Assembly: GCA_002441465.1 (NCBI GenBank)
Contig: DJWE01000014.1
Coordinates: forward strand, 841 to 13,926
Length of the DNA stretch: 13,086 nucleotides
Origin: Propionibacteriaceae bacterium UBA6238
GTDB lineage: Bacteria > Actinomycetota > Actinomycetes > Propionibacteriales > Propionibacteriaceae
Direction: 5' to 3'
Of the stretch, positions 1 to 5,391 are shown piece by piece. The position numbers and the translations under genes were made by a program. The first letter of the stretch is position 1, and every line of letters begins with the position of its first letter. The notes beneath the pieces were generated by a model that was not told the origin of the DNA, searched no databases, and saw only the letters and a program-made list of their open reading frames with translations.

Positions 1-47
1 CCTGCTTTGCAAGCAGGGGGTCAGGGGTTCGAGTCCCCTATGCTCCA
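1..47 (+). tRNA. tRNA-Ala(UGC), 3' part only
   Basis: The window starts at the anticodon stem. A 5-bp stem CCTGC/GCAGG encloses the seven-base loop TTTGCAA, whose central TGC reads alanine codons. A short variable region follows, then the T arm AGGGG-TTCGAGT-CCCCT and the acceptor strand ATGCTCC with discriminator A at 47. The next bases are CCC, so the terminal CCA is not fully encoded and must be added after transcription, as is common in actinobacteria. The D arm and 5' acceptor strand lie outside the window. In many actinobacteria this tRNA follows tRNA-Ile downstream of gyrA; the upstream neighbour is not visible here. Confidence 0.93.
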
Positions 48-50
48 CCC

Positions 51-68
51 GCCCTGGCTTGTCAGGGC
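51..68 (+). terminator. terminator-like hairpin after tRNA-Ala
   Basis: A perfect 6-bp stem GCCCTG/CAGGGC encloses a 6-base loop and begins four bases after the tRNA discriminator. The tract behind it (CATTTGGTCG) is only weakly T-rich, which is normal for high-GC actinobacteria. It probably ends the tRNA transcript. Confidence 0.6.
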
Positions 69-138
69 CATTTGGTCGTCCTCAGGATCCGCGCAATGCC
101 GGAATGGCGCCCTTTCAGCGCCCTTCGGATCTCAGTCT

Positions 139-161
139 GCCGAGCCCCACGCGGGCTCGGC
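139..161. repeat. 9-bp inverted repeat, strong hairpin
   Basis: GCCGAGCCC and GGGCTCGGC pair perfectly around the 5-base loop CACGC. It lies in the otherwise featureless gap between the tRNA and the first coding pair (about positions 69-263). It could be a second, bidirectional terminator or the remnant of one. No T-run follows on either strand. Confidence 0.5.
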
Positions 162-263
162 GGGTGCGGTAGTGCATAGGTATCAGGGTTCCACCACTCG
201 GGCGAGTCGCTGTCTCGGCGCTCGAACCGCCACCCGACGGGCAGACCGTCCACCGCTGGGTCC

Positions 264-650
264 GTGAGACGCCCATCGGCGGCCGCATCGTCGAACGAAC
301 TCACCCAGGTCACTTCGGCCAGCGATGCGACAGCGTTCCCCGTCGTGGCGGACCCCCGGGTTCGGTCGGCGTGGTACGGCCTATCGGTCGACTTCACAAA
401 GAAGGAGACGAAGGCCATTTCTTTGACTGGAAGCTCGTGCGCCGCCCTGCTGGGCTACGCGGGGGTGATTGCGGCCGCCAGCGGGGTCGGTGTGACGGTC
501 AGCGTCATCGTCGGTGCGCTGACCGCGGGATGTGCGACGATTGGGGCACTTTCCGACGCCGCCTACTCGAACGGGAAGTGCATCTCGTTGAAGATCTTCA
601 CAGCGATCCCGGGTGCTACGGCACCATGGATCGCCACCTGCTACAAGTGA
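264..650 (+). CDS. small hydrophobic four-cysteine protein, bacteriocin-like; start uncertain
   Basis: 128 codons from a GTG. Residues 26-50 (with a WYG and an FTKKETK segment) lead into a Gly/Ala/Val-rich hydrophobic stretch at about 56-96 and a short C-terminal part ending in CYK. Cysteines at 59, 90, 106 and 126 could form two disulfides. From memory, the pattern resembles small secreted hypothetical proteins of actinobacteria, which normally have a signal peptide followed by a V-x-A-D-P-type junction and an alpha-helical hydrophobic core. Here the signal peptide is missing: residues 1-25 are polar, no Shine-Dalgarno precedes the GTG, and the frame is open only back to a TAG at 177-179. 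Either the 5' end has decayed or the mature region starts near residue 26 of a broken precursor. The next gene starts 10 bp after the stop, suggesting coupling. Function is unknown; a toxin or bacteriocin role is inference. Confidence 0.6.
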   Translation: MRRPSAAASSNELTQVTSASDATAFPVVADPRVRSAWYGLSVDFTKKETKAISLTGSSCAALLGYAGVIAAASGVGVTVSVIVGALTAGCATIGALSDAAYSNGKCISLKIFTAIPGATAPWIATCYK

Positions 651-660
651 GGCTGGTCCG

Positions 661-912
661 ATGATCTGGGTGATCGGTGCGGTTTGGATGGTGGCGCTTG
701 CCGCCACGGCATGGCTGTACCTCCGTTCCCCGTCGCGGGGCCGCATGATCGCCTATGTGGTGGTCGGTGCGGCCGGGCTGGTGCCGTACCTGTGGCTGTT
801 GTGGCAGGACCAGCTGCCCCGTCCCGCCGTCACGATCTCGACGGGATTCTGGGTCATCCTGGCGGCGGCAAGTGTTGCGGTGGCCCGGCGTAGAGCGAAG
901 ACGCAGAGCTGA
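661..912 (+). CDS. three-helix small membrane protein, possible immunity partner
   Basis: 83 residues from ATG 661. I prefer this start to the GTG at 613 because it lies 10 bp behind the upstream stop and the first hydrophobic helix begins directly after the methionine. Predicted transmembrane segments are at about 2-21, 29-48 and 57-75, with basic residues at 22-28 (LRSPSRGR) and at the C-terminus (ARRRAK). The membrane topology is therefore clear. I recognise no family. Its position directly downstream of a cysteine-bearing hydrophobic small protein, inside one terminator-bounded unit, is the usual arrangement of bacteriocin and immunity genes. That role is inference from context only; it may equally be an accessory or housekeeping membrane protein. 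Confidence 0.75.
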   Translation: MIWVIGAVWMVALAATAWLYLRSPSRGRMIAYVVVGAAGLVPYLWLLWQDQLPRPAVTISTGFWVILAAASVAVARRRAKTQS

Positions 913-920
913 ATCACGGA

Positions 921-950
921 GAGGGGTCCAGCTGCACTGCTGGGCCCCTC
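921..950. terminator. strong bidirectional terminator hairpin
   Basis: GAGGGGTCCAGC and GCTGGGCCCCTC pair over 12 bp with one G-T wobble around the loop TGCACT, nine bases after the stop of the small membrane protein. GTTGTGT follows. On the other strand it lies just past the stop (957-959) of an orphan C-terminal coding fragment, so it fits a shared terminator between converging genes. Confidence 0.75.
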
Positions 951-956
951 GTTGTG

Positions 957-1055
957 TCAGCGCACCAGTTGGTGCAGCCGGCCGAGTTCGTCCAGCTTGT
1001 GCTGCCACCGCGGGTCGTCGCGGGAGAGCACCGGCGGATGAGTTCGCTCATACCC
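957..1055 (-). pseudogene. orphan C-terminal coding fragment
   Basis: The minus strand shows about 30 codons with strong G/C third-position bias encoding HPPVLSRDDPRWQHKLDE and a short helical end, LGRLHQLVR, before a TGA. The stop abuts the convergent hairpin at 921-950, as expected for a true gene end. Upstream of about 1055 the frame continues but becomes antisense to the nucleotidyltransferase fragment and loses protein-like character. I read it as the surviving 3' end of a deleted gene. The family is not recognised and the left boundary is arbitrary. Confidence 0.35.
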
Positions 1056-1104
1056 AGCATGGATGCCGTTGCGCTGGAGGTACTGGCCATGACCGAAGGC
1101 AGTC

Positions 1105-1407
1105 GTGCTCCTCGGCGCGGGGGCCCGGCAGGAGTTCATCAGGCGGCTGGGCGAAGCATGCGCGCAGCTCACCCCGGTTCCCGTGTCGGCCGCGCTGTTC
1201 GGTTCCGTGGCACGTAACGAGTCCCGACCCGACAGCGACATCGACCTGCTGCTCGTGGTGGAGGACGATGTGATGGCGGACCTCGACGGCTGGACCGACC
1301 AGCTCTACGACCTGACCGGCACCGTCGTACGCCGACGAACCGCGCAACAGGTCCTCCGAGCACGACGATCAGATGGGACGCACCGCACCCACAGGTGGCT
1401 CCACTAG
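1105..1407 (+). pseudogene. truncated nucleotidyltransferase-domain protein
   Basis: Residues 28-53 carry the minimal nucleotidyltransferase signature: SAALFGSVAR, then SDIDLLLVV, with the GS motif at 33-34 and the metal-binding D45-x-D47. Many actinobacterial homologues of about 200 residues place a winged-helix domain before this fold and have a helical C-terminus. Here the frame is cut by a TGA at 1090-1092, so no N-terminal domain exists. After about residue 72 the sequence turns Arg-rich and unlike the family, suggesting a frameshift or deletion. In another frame, ATG 1059 encodes MDAVALEVLAMTEGS, which resembles the usual start of such proteins and may be a remnant of the lost N-terminus. 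Alternative: a stand-alone MNT-type antitoxin of about 100 residues, but no HEPN partner is next to it. The start codon is nominal. Confidence 0.6.
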
Positions 1408-1410
1408 CGT
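1405..1410 (+). promoter_or_regulatory. -10 element TAGCGT, leaderless start
   Basis: TAGCGT fits the actinobacterial -10 pattern TANNNT and lies six bases before ATG 1417. Transcription would therefore begin at or next to the start codon. No Shine-Dalgarno and no clear -35 are visible. Confidence 0.5.
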
Positions 1411-1416
1411 GGATCC

Positions 1417-1827
1417 ATGGAGATACCGGAGGACTACCCCGACAGCCTGATCGACGAGCTGGCGCCCTACGGGTTCGAGTTCGGAGCCATCACCCCGGGC
1501 GAGGACGGCGGCACCAATGTCGTGTTCGACGCCGACCCGGAATCGTTCGTTCGTGCCCACCCCGGTTTGGGCATCGAAGAGTCCTACGGGAATGACTGGC
1601 CGCCGGCGAGCCTTCAGCTGTGGTTGCGGTTCGACCAGCACGGCGACCCGATCGCGGCCGACTTCGAAGTGTTCGACCTGCTCGCCGAAGCCGCGTCCAT
1701 CGATCCGCAGCTGCACGCCCGGTTGAGCACGATGGACGATCCGGCCGACCACGCGGTCGCCGTCGGAGAGGCGCTCGGACAGGTGCTCGAACAAGAGCCC
1801 GTCCCAGCGGACGACTACCTGGAGTAG
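1417..1827 (+). CDS. acidic conserved hypothetical protein
   Basis: 136 residues, strongly acidic throughout, with no signal peptide or membrane segment, so presumably cytosolic. The central part (LQLWLRFDQHGDPIAADFEVFDLL) reads as a beta strand followed by a helix. The C-terminal third (DDPADHAVAVGEALGQVLE) is a helical segment typical of a compact folded protein. It looks like a conserved actinobacterial protein of unknown function; I cannot assign a family name. ATG 1417 is chosen because a TANNNT box sits exactly six bases upstream, fitting leaderless initiation. It converges with the DLW-39-like gene on the minus strand, leaving 37 bp between the stops. Confidence 0.8.
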   Translation: MEIPEDYPDSLIDELAPYGFEFGAITPGEDGGTNVVFDADPESFVRAHPGLGIEESYGNDWPPASLQLWLRFDQHGDPIAADFEVFDLLAEAASIDPQLHARLSTMDDPADHAVAVGEALGQVLEQEPVPADDYLE

Positions 1828-1845
1828 GCGGCGCCCGCGCCCACC

Positions 1846-1863
1846 GTCGGAGGAGGAGCCGAC
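1846..1863. terminator. weak hairpin between convergent genes
   Basis: GTCGG and CCGAC form a 5-bp stem around an 8-base purine loop in the 37-bp gap between two converging stops. It is a plausible but weak bidirectional terminator. Confidence 0.3.
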
Positions 1864-1864
1864 C

Positions 1865-1990
1865 TCACCTGAGCCGATCGGTACCCGCGGCCCAGGCTTC
1901 GGCGTTGGGGCGGTTCGCCTCCTGCCAATACCACCAGGCGAGGCCGACGGCACCGGCCAGCAGCACGGTCGCTCCGATCAGTTTCGACAC
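1865..1990 (-). CDS. DLW-39-like single-helix mini-protein
   Basis: This 41-residue gene starts at GTG 1990 with a perfect AGGAGG at 2002-1997, six bases upstream. The product begins MSKLIGATVLLAGAVGLAWW, one transmembrane helix, followed by a short polar tail with E-A-W-A-A-G-T-D near the end. Length, N-terminal helix and the acidic-W-x-x-x-T-D tail match the actinobacterial DLW-39 family, whose tail usually reads D-L-W-x-E-A-T-D. That family typically sits close to tRNA-Ala downstream of gyrA, which agrees with the tRNA-Ala at position 1. It follows the LCP-like gene by 44 bp on the same strand and may be co-transcribed with it. The cellular role is unknown. Existence of the gene is well supported by the ribosome site; the family name is less sure. 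Confidence 0.75.
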   Translation of the reverse strand: MSKLIGATVLLAGAVGLAWWYWQEANRPNAEAWAAGTDRLR

Positions 1991-2034
1991 CGCACACCTC
2001 CTGATGGATCCGGTGCCCGAGCCTAGCGGGCGGA

Positions 2035-3063
2035 TCATCGCGAACTGGACGGGCTCGGGGTCATCCCGATCCGGGACTGCGGATTCCCGGTGGGCGATGT
2101 GCTCGACGAGCCACCGACGCTCGCGCTGGCGGTCGCCGCGACGGTGGCAGAGCTCGGAGCGGGCGAAGCCCGACGGACGCTGCTTGTCGGCGCCAGGCTC
2201 ACGAACTCGTCCGTGGCCAGTGCGACGCGGAGCTGGTCGAGCGCGGCGGGCTCAGCCACAGCCCCGTCGGCGTTCGACGTCGGCGGCAGAGGCCAGATCG
2301 TGACGTCGTTGGCCCGCACCCGCGACTCCACCATGGTCTCGCGAATCTCGTCGCTGGTGAGCTCGGAATCCACGGTCAGGCACGGCGTCAGCGCGTCCAT
2401 CACCTTGTCGAAGCGGTTGGGGTCGGCGATCACCACACTGAGGCTGGCTCGCGCGAGCGCCGCGCGCAGCAGATCGGCGGTGCGGACGGATCGCTCGAGC
2501 GCAGACGGTGCCTTGTCCAAGTAGGCGACCAACTGGTCGCCGTCCAGCGTTTGGGAGTCCATCGTGATGCCGCCGAGGCTGTCGACCACCCGACCGAAGC
2601 CGTCCAGGTCGACCCGCGCCTGGTGATCCATCCGGGCGCCGGTGAGGTGTTCCACCGCCCGCGCGGTGAGCAGCGGGCTCTGCGCGAAGCTGTCCGCGAG
2701 CGTCGTGAGCTGGCTGCCGTTGTCGGCAAGCAGGTCGGAGGGCAGCGCGATCAGGCTGAGGTCGCGGCGGGACGCGGACAGGTGCGCGATCACCACAGCT
2801 TCGAGCGTGCCGTCGTCCTGCGTGGTCATCAGCAGGTAGTTGACTGCGCTCACGCCGTCCACGGCCACCGCCGTCGGGCGGCCTTCGTAGCTCGGCAGCG
2901 GTTGCTCGCGCTGCAGTCCGTCCACGGCGTCGTCGAGCCGGTTGAAGTAGACCGTGAGCAGCGCGACCCCGCCGACCGAGACCGCCACGACACCGATCAG
3001 GAGCCCGATGGCGACACGGTCGAGGAGTCGTCTCCCCTGCCCGGTCGCTGTGTTCGGCTCCAT
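2035..3063 (-). CDS. LCP (LytR-CpsA-Psr)-like membrane protein, catalytic residues missing
   Basis: 342 residues. One membrane helix at about 15-40 is followed by an extracytoplasmic LCP-type domain at about 72-205 and a Ser/Thr/Pro/Ala-rich tail from about 291. LCP landmarks: the strand NYLLMTT (75-81), IALPSDLL (105-112), the helix before DHQARVDLDGFGRVVDSLGG (146-165), and LDGDQLVAYLD (173-183). LCP enzymes transfer undecaprenyl-phosphate-linked glycopolymers to peptidoglycan using conserved Arg and Asp residues. Here the usual R-x-D-T segment is QDDGTLEA, the P-R-D motif is P-S-D (108-110), and the later arginine/RQQ region is degenerate. It may therefore be a non-catalytic or strongly divergent member. 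ATG 3063 is preceded by AAGGGG. It diverges from the gene at 3177 and precedes the DLW-39-like gene. Confidence 0.8.
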   Translation of the reverse strand: MEPNTATGQGRRLLDRVAIGLLIGVVAVSVGGVALLTVYFNRLDDAVDGLQREQPLPSYEGRPTAVAVDGVSAVNYLLMTTQDDGTLEAVVIAHLSASRRDLSLIALPSDLLADNGSQLTTLADSFAQSPLLTARAVEHLTGARMDHQARVDLDGFGRVVDSLGGITMDSQTLDGDQLVAYLDKAPSALERSVRTADLLRAALARASLSVVIADPNRFDKVMDALTPCLTVDSELTSDEIRETMVESRVRANDVTIWPLPPTSNADGAVAEPAALDQLRVALATDEFVSLAPTSSVRRASPAPSSATVAATASASVGGSSSTSPTGNPQSRIGMTPSPSSSR

Positions 3064-3164
3064 GCCACCCCTTCTTCCCGGCGTCCAGCGTAGGAGACCC
3101 GACCAACCGGACGGGCACAGGACCTCTCCTTCGGCGCCCGGGAGTGGACGTGGCGCGTGGCGTC

Positions 3165-3170
3165 TACCCT
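3165..3170 (+). promoter_or_regulatory. -10 element TACCCT, leaderless start
   Basis: TACCCT (TANNNT) lies exactly six bases before ATG 3177 in the 113-bp divergent gap with the LCP-like gene. No Shine-Dalgarno precedes this ATG. It is the element that decides the start. Confidence 0.5.
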
Positions 3171-3176
3171 GTGGTC

Positions 3177-3587
3177 ATGGCCGAGGAGAGCCAGCGCCAG
3201 GCGGATGCGCGCCGCCGGCACGAACTGGCACAGGCAGCGGCGCAGGGCGAGGCCCGGGCCGCGCAGGTGAAGCTCGACGAGTTCATCGCCCGGCTGCAGG
3301 CTGCCGGTGCGCAACCCGAGCCGCTTCAGGCGACCCTGCTCAACGGGACGCGGGTGAAGACGGGGCTGCTGGGGTGGTATCTGAACCGCGCGCGAACCCT
3401 CGCCGTGACTCCGGAGGGCACCTACTACCAGCTCGTGACCGCCGGCTCGACGCTGGCGCGGTTCACCGGCGTCACGCCGACGCCCGCAGCGCCCACGCTC
3501 GTGATCGGACGGGGCGGACGGGACGGCGAGACCGGCGACCTGTCCGACTTCCTGGACCGGGCCTTCACCACCTACGCAGGCGGCTGA
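3177..3587 (+). CDS. hypothetical protein with helical N-terminus
   Basis: 136 residues from ATG 3177. Residues 1-45 are charged and Ala/Gln-rich (ARRRHELAQAAAQGEARAAQ), likely a long helix or coiled coil. Residues 50-100 form a probable beta-rich domain containing GWYLNRARTLAVTPEGTYYQLV, and a Pro-rich hinge leads to an acidic end (GDLSDFLDRAFTTYAGG). There is no signal peptide or membrane segment. The TYYQLVTAGS region resembles conserved actinobacterial proteins of unknown function; I cannot name a family. An in-frame GTG at 3144 is rejected because the TACCCT box falls between it and the ATG. It is monocistronic: divergent from the LCP-like gene and closed by the hairpin at 3607. Confidence 0.8.
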   Translation: MAEESQRQADARRRHELAQAAAQGEARAAQVKLDEFIARLQAAGAQPEPLQATLLNGTRVKTGLLGWYLNRARTLAVTPEGTYYQLVTAGSTLARFTGVTPTPAAPTLVIGRGGRDGETGDLSDFLDRAFTTYAGG

Positions 3588-3606
3588 ACCGGGCCCGGAA
3601 ATGGCA

Positions 3607-3641
3607 CCAGGGGGCCGCTGGATATCCGAGCGTCCCCCTGG
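3607..3641 (+). terminator. long stepped hairpin terminator
   Basis: CCAGGGGG (3607-3614) pairs with CCCCCTGG (3634-3641). The loop is itself paired through CGCT/AGCG (3616-3619 with 3629-3632) and capped by the palindrome GGATATCC. It begins 19 bp after the stop of the preceding gene and lacks a T-run, which is common in high-GC actinobacteria. Confidence 0.65.
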
Positions 3642-3707
3642 GCGTTCATGATGACGGGTCGGGCCGTCAGTCCCCCTGTGAGTACGTTCCCAATCGTATG
3701 GCTTTCC

Positions 3708-3750
3708 AACGATTCAATCGACGCGTGAGACACGTCGTTGCCGAATCGTT
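3708..3750. repeat. interrupted palindrome upstream of sigma-like gene
   Basis: AACGATTC (3708-3715) and GAATCGTT (3743-3750) are a perfect 8-bp inverted repeat. Nested between them are CGTG and CACG around AGA (3724-3734), with partly matching CGA/TCG flanks. The segment is less GC-rich than its surroundings and is the only large structure in the gap at 3588-3843. It could be a protein-binding site or a structured leader of the next gene. Confidence 0.5.
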
Positions 3751-3802
3751 AGAAAAGGTGCAGAAGAACCTGAGACTGATCGGCAACAGTGCGGCGGCTT
3801 CC

Positions 3803-3826
3803 GGCAACACCGCGGGCAACACCGCG
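3803..3826 (+). repeat. tandem 12-mer GGCAACACCGCG x2
   Basis: Two perfect head-to-tail copies of GGCAACACCGCG, with a partial third copy (GGCAACAGTGCG) at 3782-3793. They lie 17 bp upstream of the sigma-like gene start. The array may be a slippage product or a regulator-binding array. Confidence 0.5.
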
Positions 3827-3843
3827 TCGCCACGCTTGGGGCC

Positions 3844-4485
3844 ATGGAGGCACGGCGAGCGCTGGATGCGCTGAACAGGGAGTGGCGGAGCTTGGCCCCG
3901 ATGGGGGTACCCAGCTGGGGTCATCGCGAACCGGCGCTTGCCGCCGCGTCCGATCTCGGCAGTGTGCTGGGCCTGATCCGCGAGCACCCCGATCCGGTGC
4001 TGTCAGCGCTGCTACGACTCGGCTCCGGCGGCGATCCGCTCGCACACCGCGTGGTGCTGCAAACCATGCTGGGCACGCTGGTCCGGCTCTGCGCGCGGCG
4101 GCCGGAGCTTCTTCCCGAGGCGGTCTCCGAGCTTTGGCTGGCGATTGCGGAGTACCCCTTGGCGCGCAGGCCGCGAGCTATCGCGGCGAACCTGGCCTGG
4201 GCGGTCCGACGACGGCTACCGCGAGTTCCGGCAACGACCCCGCTGCCAACCGTCGAACCCGCGACCGAGCCACCGCCGCAGGATGCGTCCGGCACTCTCG
4301 GCGAAGCGCGAGCGCTCGGTCTGATCGACGAGCCCACCCACCGCACGCTCTGGACGGTCTACGTCGCAGGACTGACCAGCGCACAAGCGGCCGAGGCGCT
4401 GGGCACCACGCCCGAACTCGTCCGCTGGCGCTGCTCGCGGGCGCTGCGCAGGCTCGCCGTGCACGCAGAACTGCTCGCAGCATGA
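3844..4485 (+). CDS. sigma-factor-like helix-turn-helix protein
   Basis: 213 residues, cytosolic. An N-terminal helical part (ALDALNREW at 7-15) is followed by a segment resembling a weak sigma region 2 (about 78-124, with ELWLAIAEYPLARRP and AANLAWAVRR). After a Pro-rich linker at 125-148 comes a clear region-4-like DNA-binding domain at about 153-207: RTLWTVYVAGLTSAQAAEAL, then LGTTPELVRWRCSRALRRLA. Many actinobacteria carry such divergent sigma-like proteins; whether they direct RNA polymerase or act as transcription factors is generally unclear. No anti-sigma gene is adjacent. ATG 3844 has only a poor upstream GGGG two bases away, so the start is not firm; ATG 3901 is the next choice, but residues 1-20 look family-like. 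The short-chain dehydrogenase begins 37 bp downstream. Confidence 0.75.
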   Translation: MEARRALDALNREWRSLAPMGVPSWGHREPALAAASDLGSVLGLIREHPDPVLSALLRLGSGGDPLAHRVVLQTMLGTLVRLCARRPELLPEAVSELWLAIAEYPLARRPRAIAANLAWAVRRRLPRVPATTPLPTVEPATEPPPQDASGTLGEARALGLIDEPTHRTLWTVYVAGLTSAQAAEALGTTPELVRWRCSRALRRLAVHAELLAA

Positions 4486-4510
4486 CCAGCACCCGACGAC
4501 AGGGACGCGG

Positions 4511-4516
4511 TAGCGT
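4511..4516 (+). promoter_or_regulatory. -10 element TAGCGT, leaderless start
   Basis: TAGCGT lies six bases before ATG 4523, and no ribosome site is present. It gives the dehydrogenase its own leaderless transcript, independent of read-through from the sigma-like gene. The same hexamer at the same distance serves the gene at 1417. Confidence 0.5.
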
Positions 4517-4522
4517 GCCGCC

Positions 4523-5290
4523 ATGCCCACAGCGCTCATCACTGGCGCCACCGCTGGTCTCGGAGCCGCCTTCGCCCGCGCGCTCGCCGCCCAGGGTGAC
4601 GACCTGGTGCTGGTTGCCCGCAACTCGGAACGGCTCAGCCAGGCCGCCGCTCAACTGAGTGCCGATCACGGGGTACAGGTAGAGACTTTCCGGGCCGACC
4701 TCTCTGTCCGCGAAGACGTCCTCCGCGTGGCCTCTCGCATCGAAGACGCCAACCGACCGGTCGAGTTGCTGGTGAACAACGCGGGGTTCGGTCTGACGCA
4801 CAAGCTGCTCGACCCCGACATGAGCGAGCACGAGTACGCCATGGACGTGATGTGTCTGGCCGTGCTGGTTCTGGGTGGCGCGGCCGGCCGTGCGATGCGT
4901 CGCCTCGGCCGGGGCCGAATCATCAATGTCGCCTCGCTGGCTGCCTGGCTCACGAACGGCAACTACTCGGCGGTGAAGGCGTGGGTGAAGGTCTACTCCG
5001 AGGCGCTCGCCAACGAGCTGCACGGCAGCGGCGTCACAGTCACGGCGTTGTGCCCGGGATGGGTACGCACCGAGTTCCACGAGCGCGCAGGCATCCGCAC
5101 CTCGTCCATTCCCGACTGGGTCTGGGTGAGCGCCGACGAATGCGTCGCCGCCGCCCTTGCCGACGCCGGGAGGGGACGGGTCATCTCGGTGCCCACCACG
5201 CGCTGGAAGGTGGCCCGAGTCGTGGCCGAGGTGGTGCCGAGACCCCTCGTCCGATGGGCGTCCCGGATGCTCTCCGCGAGCAGGGATTGA
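4523..5290 (+). CDS. short-chain dehydrogenase/reductase (SDR)
   Basis: 255 residues, the classical SDR length. A Rossmann fold with TGATAGLG (7-14) binds the nicotinamide cofactor. NNAG is at 85-88, with catalytic Ser138 in INVAS and Tyr148/Lys152 in YSAVK. CPGWVRTEF (177-185) follows the substrate loop. The ten-residue Ser-Tyr spacing is typical of the DltE-like SDR group. Arg33 after the second strand (LVLVARNSERL) suggests preference for NADP(H). The substrate cannot be read from sequence. The C-terminus (about 221-250, with VARVVAEVVPRPLVRW) is amphipathic or hydrophobic and may touch the membrane. The neighbouring acyltransferase suggests a lipid or fatty-acyl substrate (inference). Confidence 0.92.
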   Translation: MPTALITGATAGLGAAFARALAAQGDDLVLVARNSERLSQAAAQLSADHGVQVETFRADLSVREDVLRVASRIEDANRPVELLVNNAGFGLTHKLLDPDMSEHEYAMDVMCLAVLVLGGAAGRAMRRLGRGRIINVASLAAWLTNGNYSAVKAWVKVYSEALANELHGSGVTVTALCPGWVRTEFHERAGIRTSSIPDWVWVSADECVAAALADAGRGRVISVPTTRWKVARVVAEVVPRPLVRWASRMLSASRD

Positions 5291-5334
5291 GGCGTGAGCC
5301 GATGCAGGCGACTCCGGGCACGGACGCTCAGCTA

Positions 5335-5364
5335 GTGACCATGCAGCGCAACGTGCGTCACAAT
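5335..5364 (+). promoter_or_regulatory. candidate promoter of the acyltransferase
   Basis: GTGACC (5335-5340) and CACAAT (5359-5364) form a -35/-10 pair, each matching the sigma-70 consensus at four of six positions, with an 18-base spacer. Transcription would begin near 5371, just before AGAGGA at 5381 and GTG 5392. Confidence 0.35.
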
Positions 5365-5391
5365 GGCGGAATCCACTCCGAGAGGATACGG

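Noticed and set aside
62..418. 118-codon open frame on the minus strand with good G/C third positions
   Set aside because: Its third positions coincide with those of the plus-strand gene at 264, so the bias is not independent evidence. It runs through the hairpin at 139-161, lacks a ribosome site and resembles no family I know.
1469..1480. GGGTTCGAGT matching the tRNA T arm, considered as an integration attR site
   Set aside because: Only 10 bases match, it lies inside the coding frame of the acidic protein, and no integrase or second copy is present.
3698..3874. Possible 58-codon ORF starting at ATG 3698 (MAFQRFNRRVRHVV)
   Set aside because: It has no ribosome site, a TACGTT box only at nine bases, an end that overlaps the sigma-like gene in another frame, and a repeat-encoded low-complexity middle. 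Kept only as part of the structured leader.
4852..5391. Long in-frame N-terminal extension of the acyltransferase
   Set aside because: Most of it overlaps the SDR gene in another frame and is not protein-like. GTG 5392 has a ribosome site and a candidate promoter.
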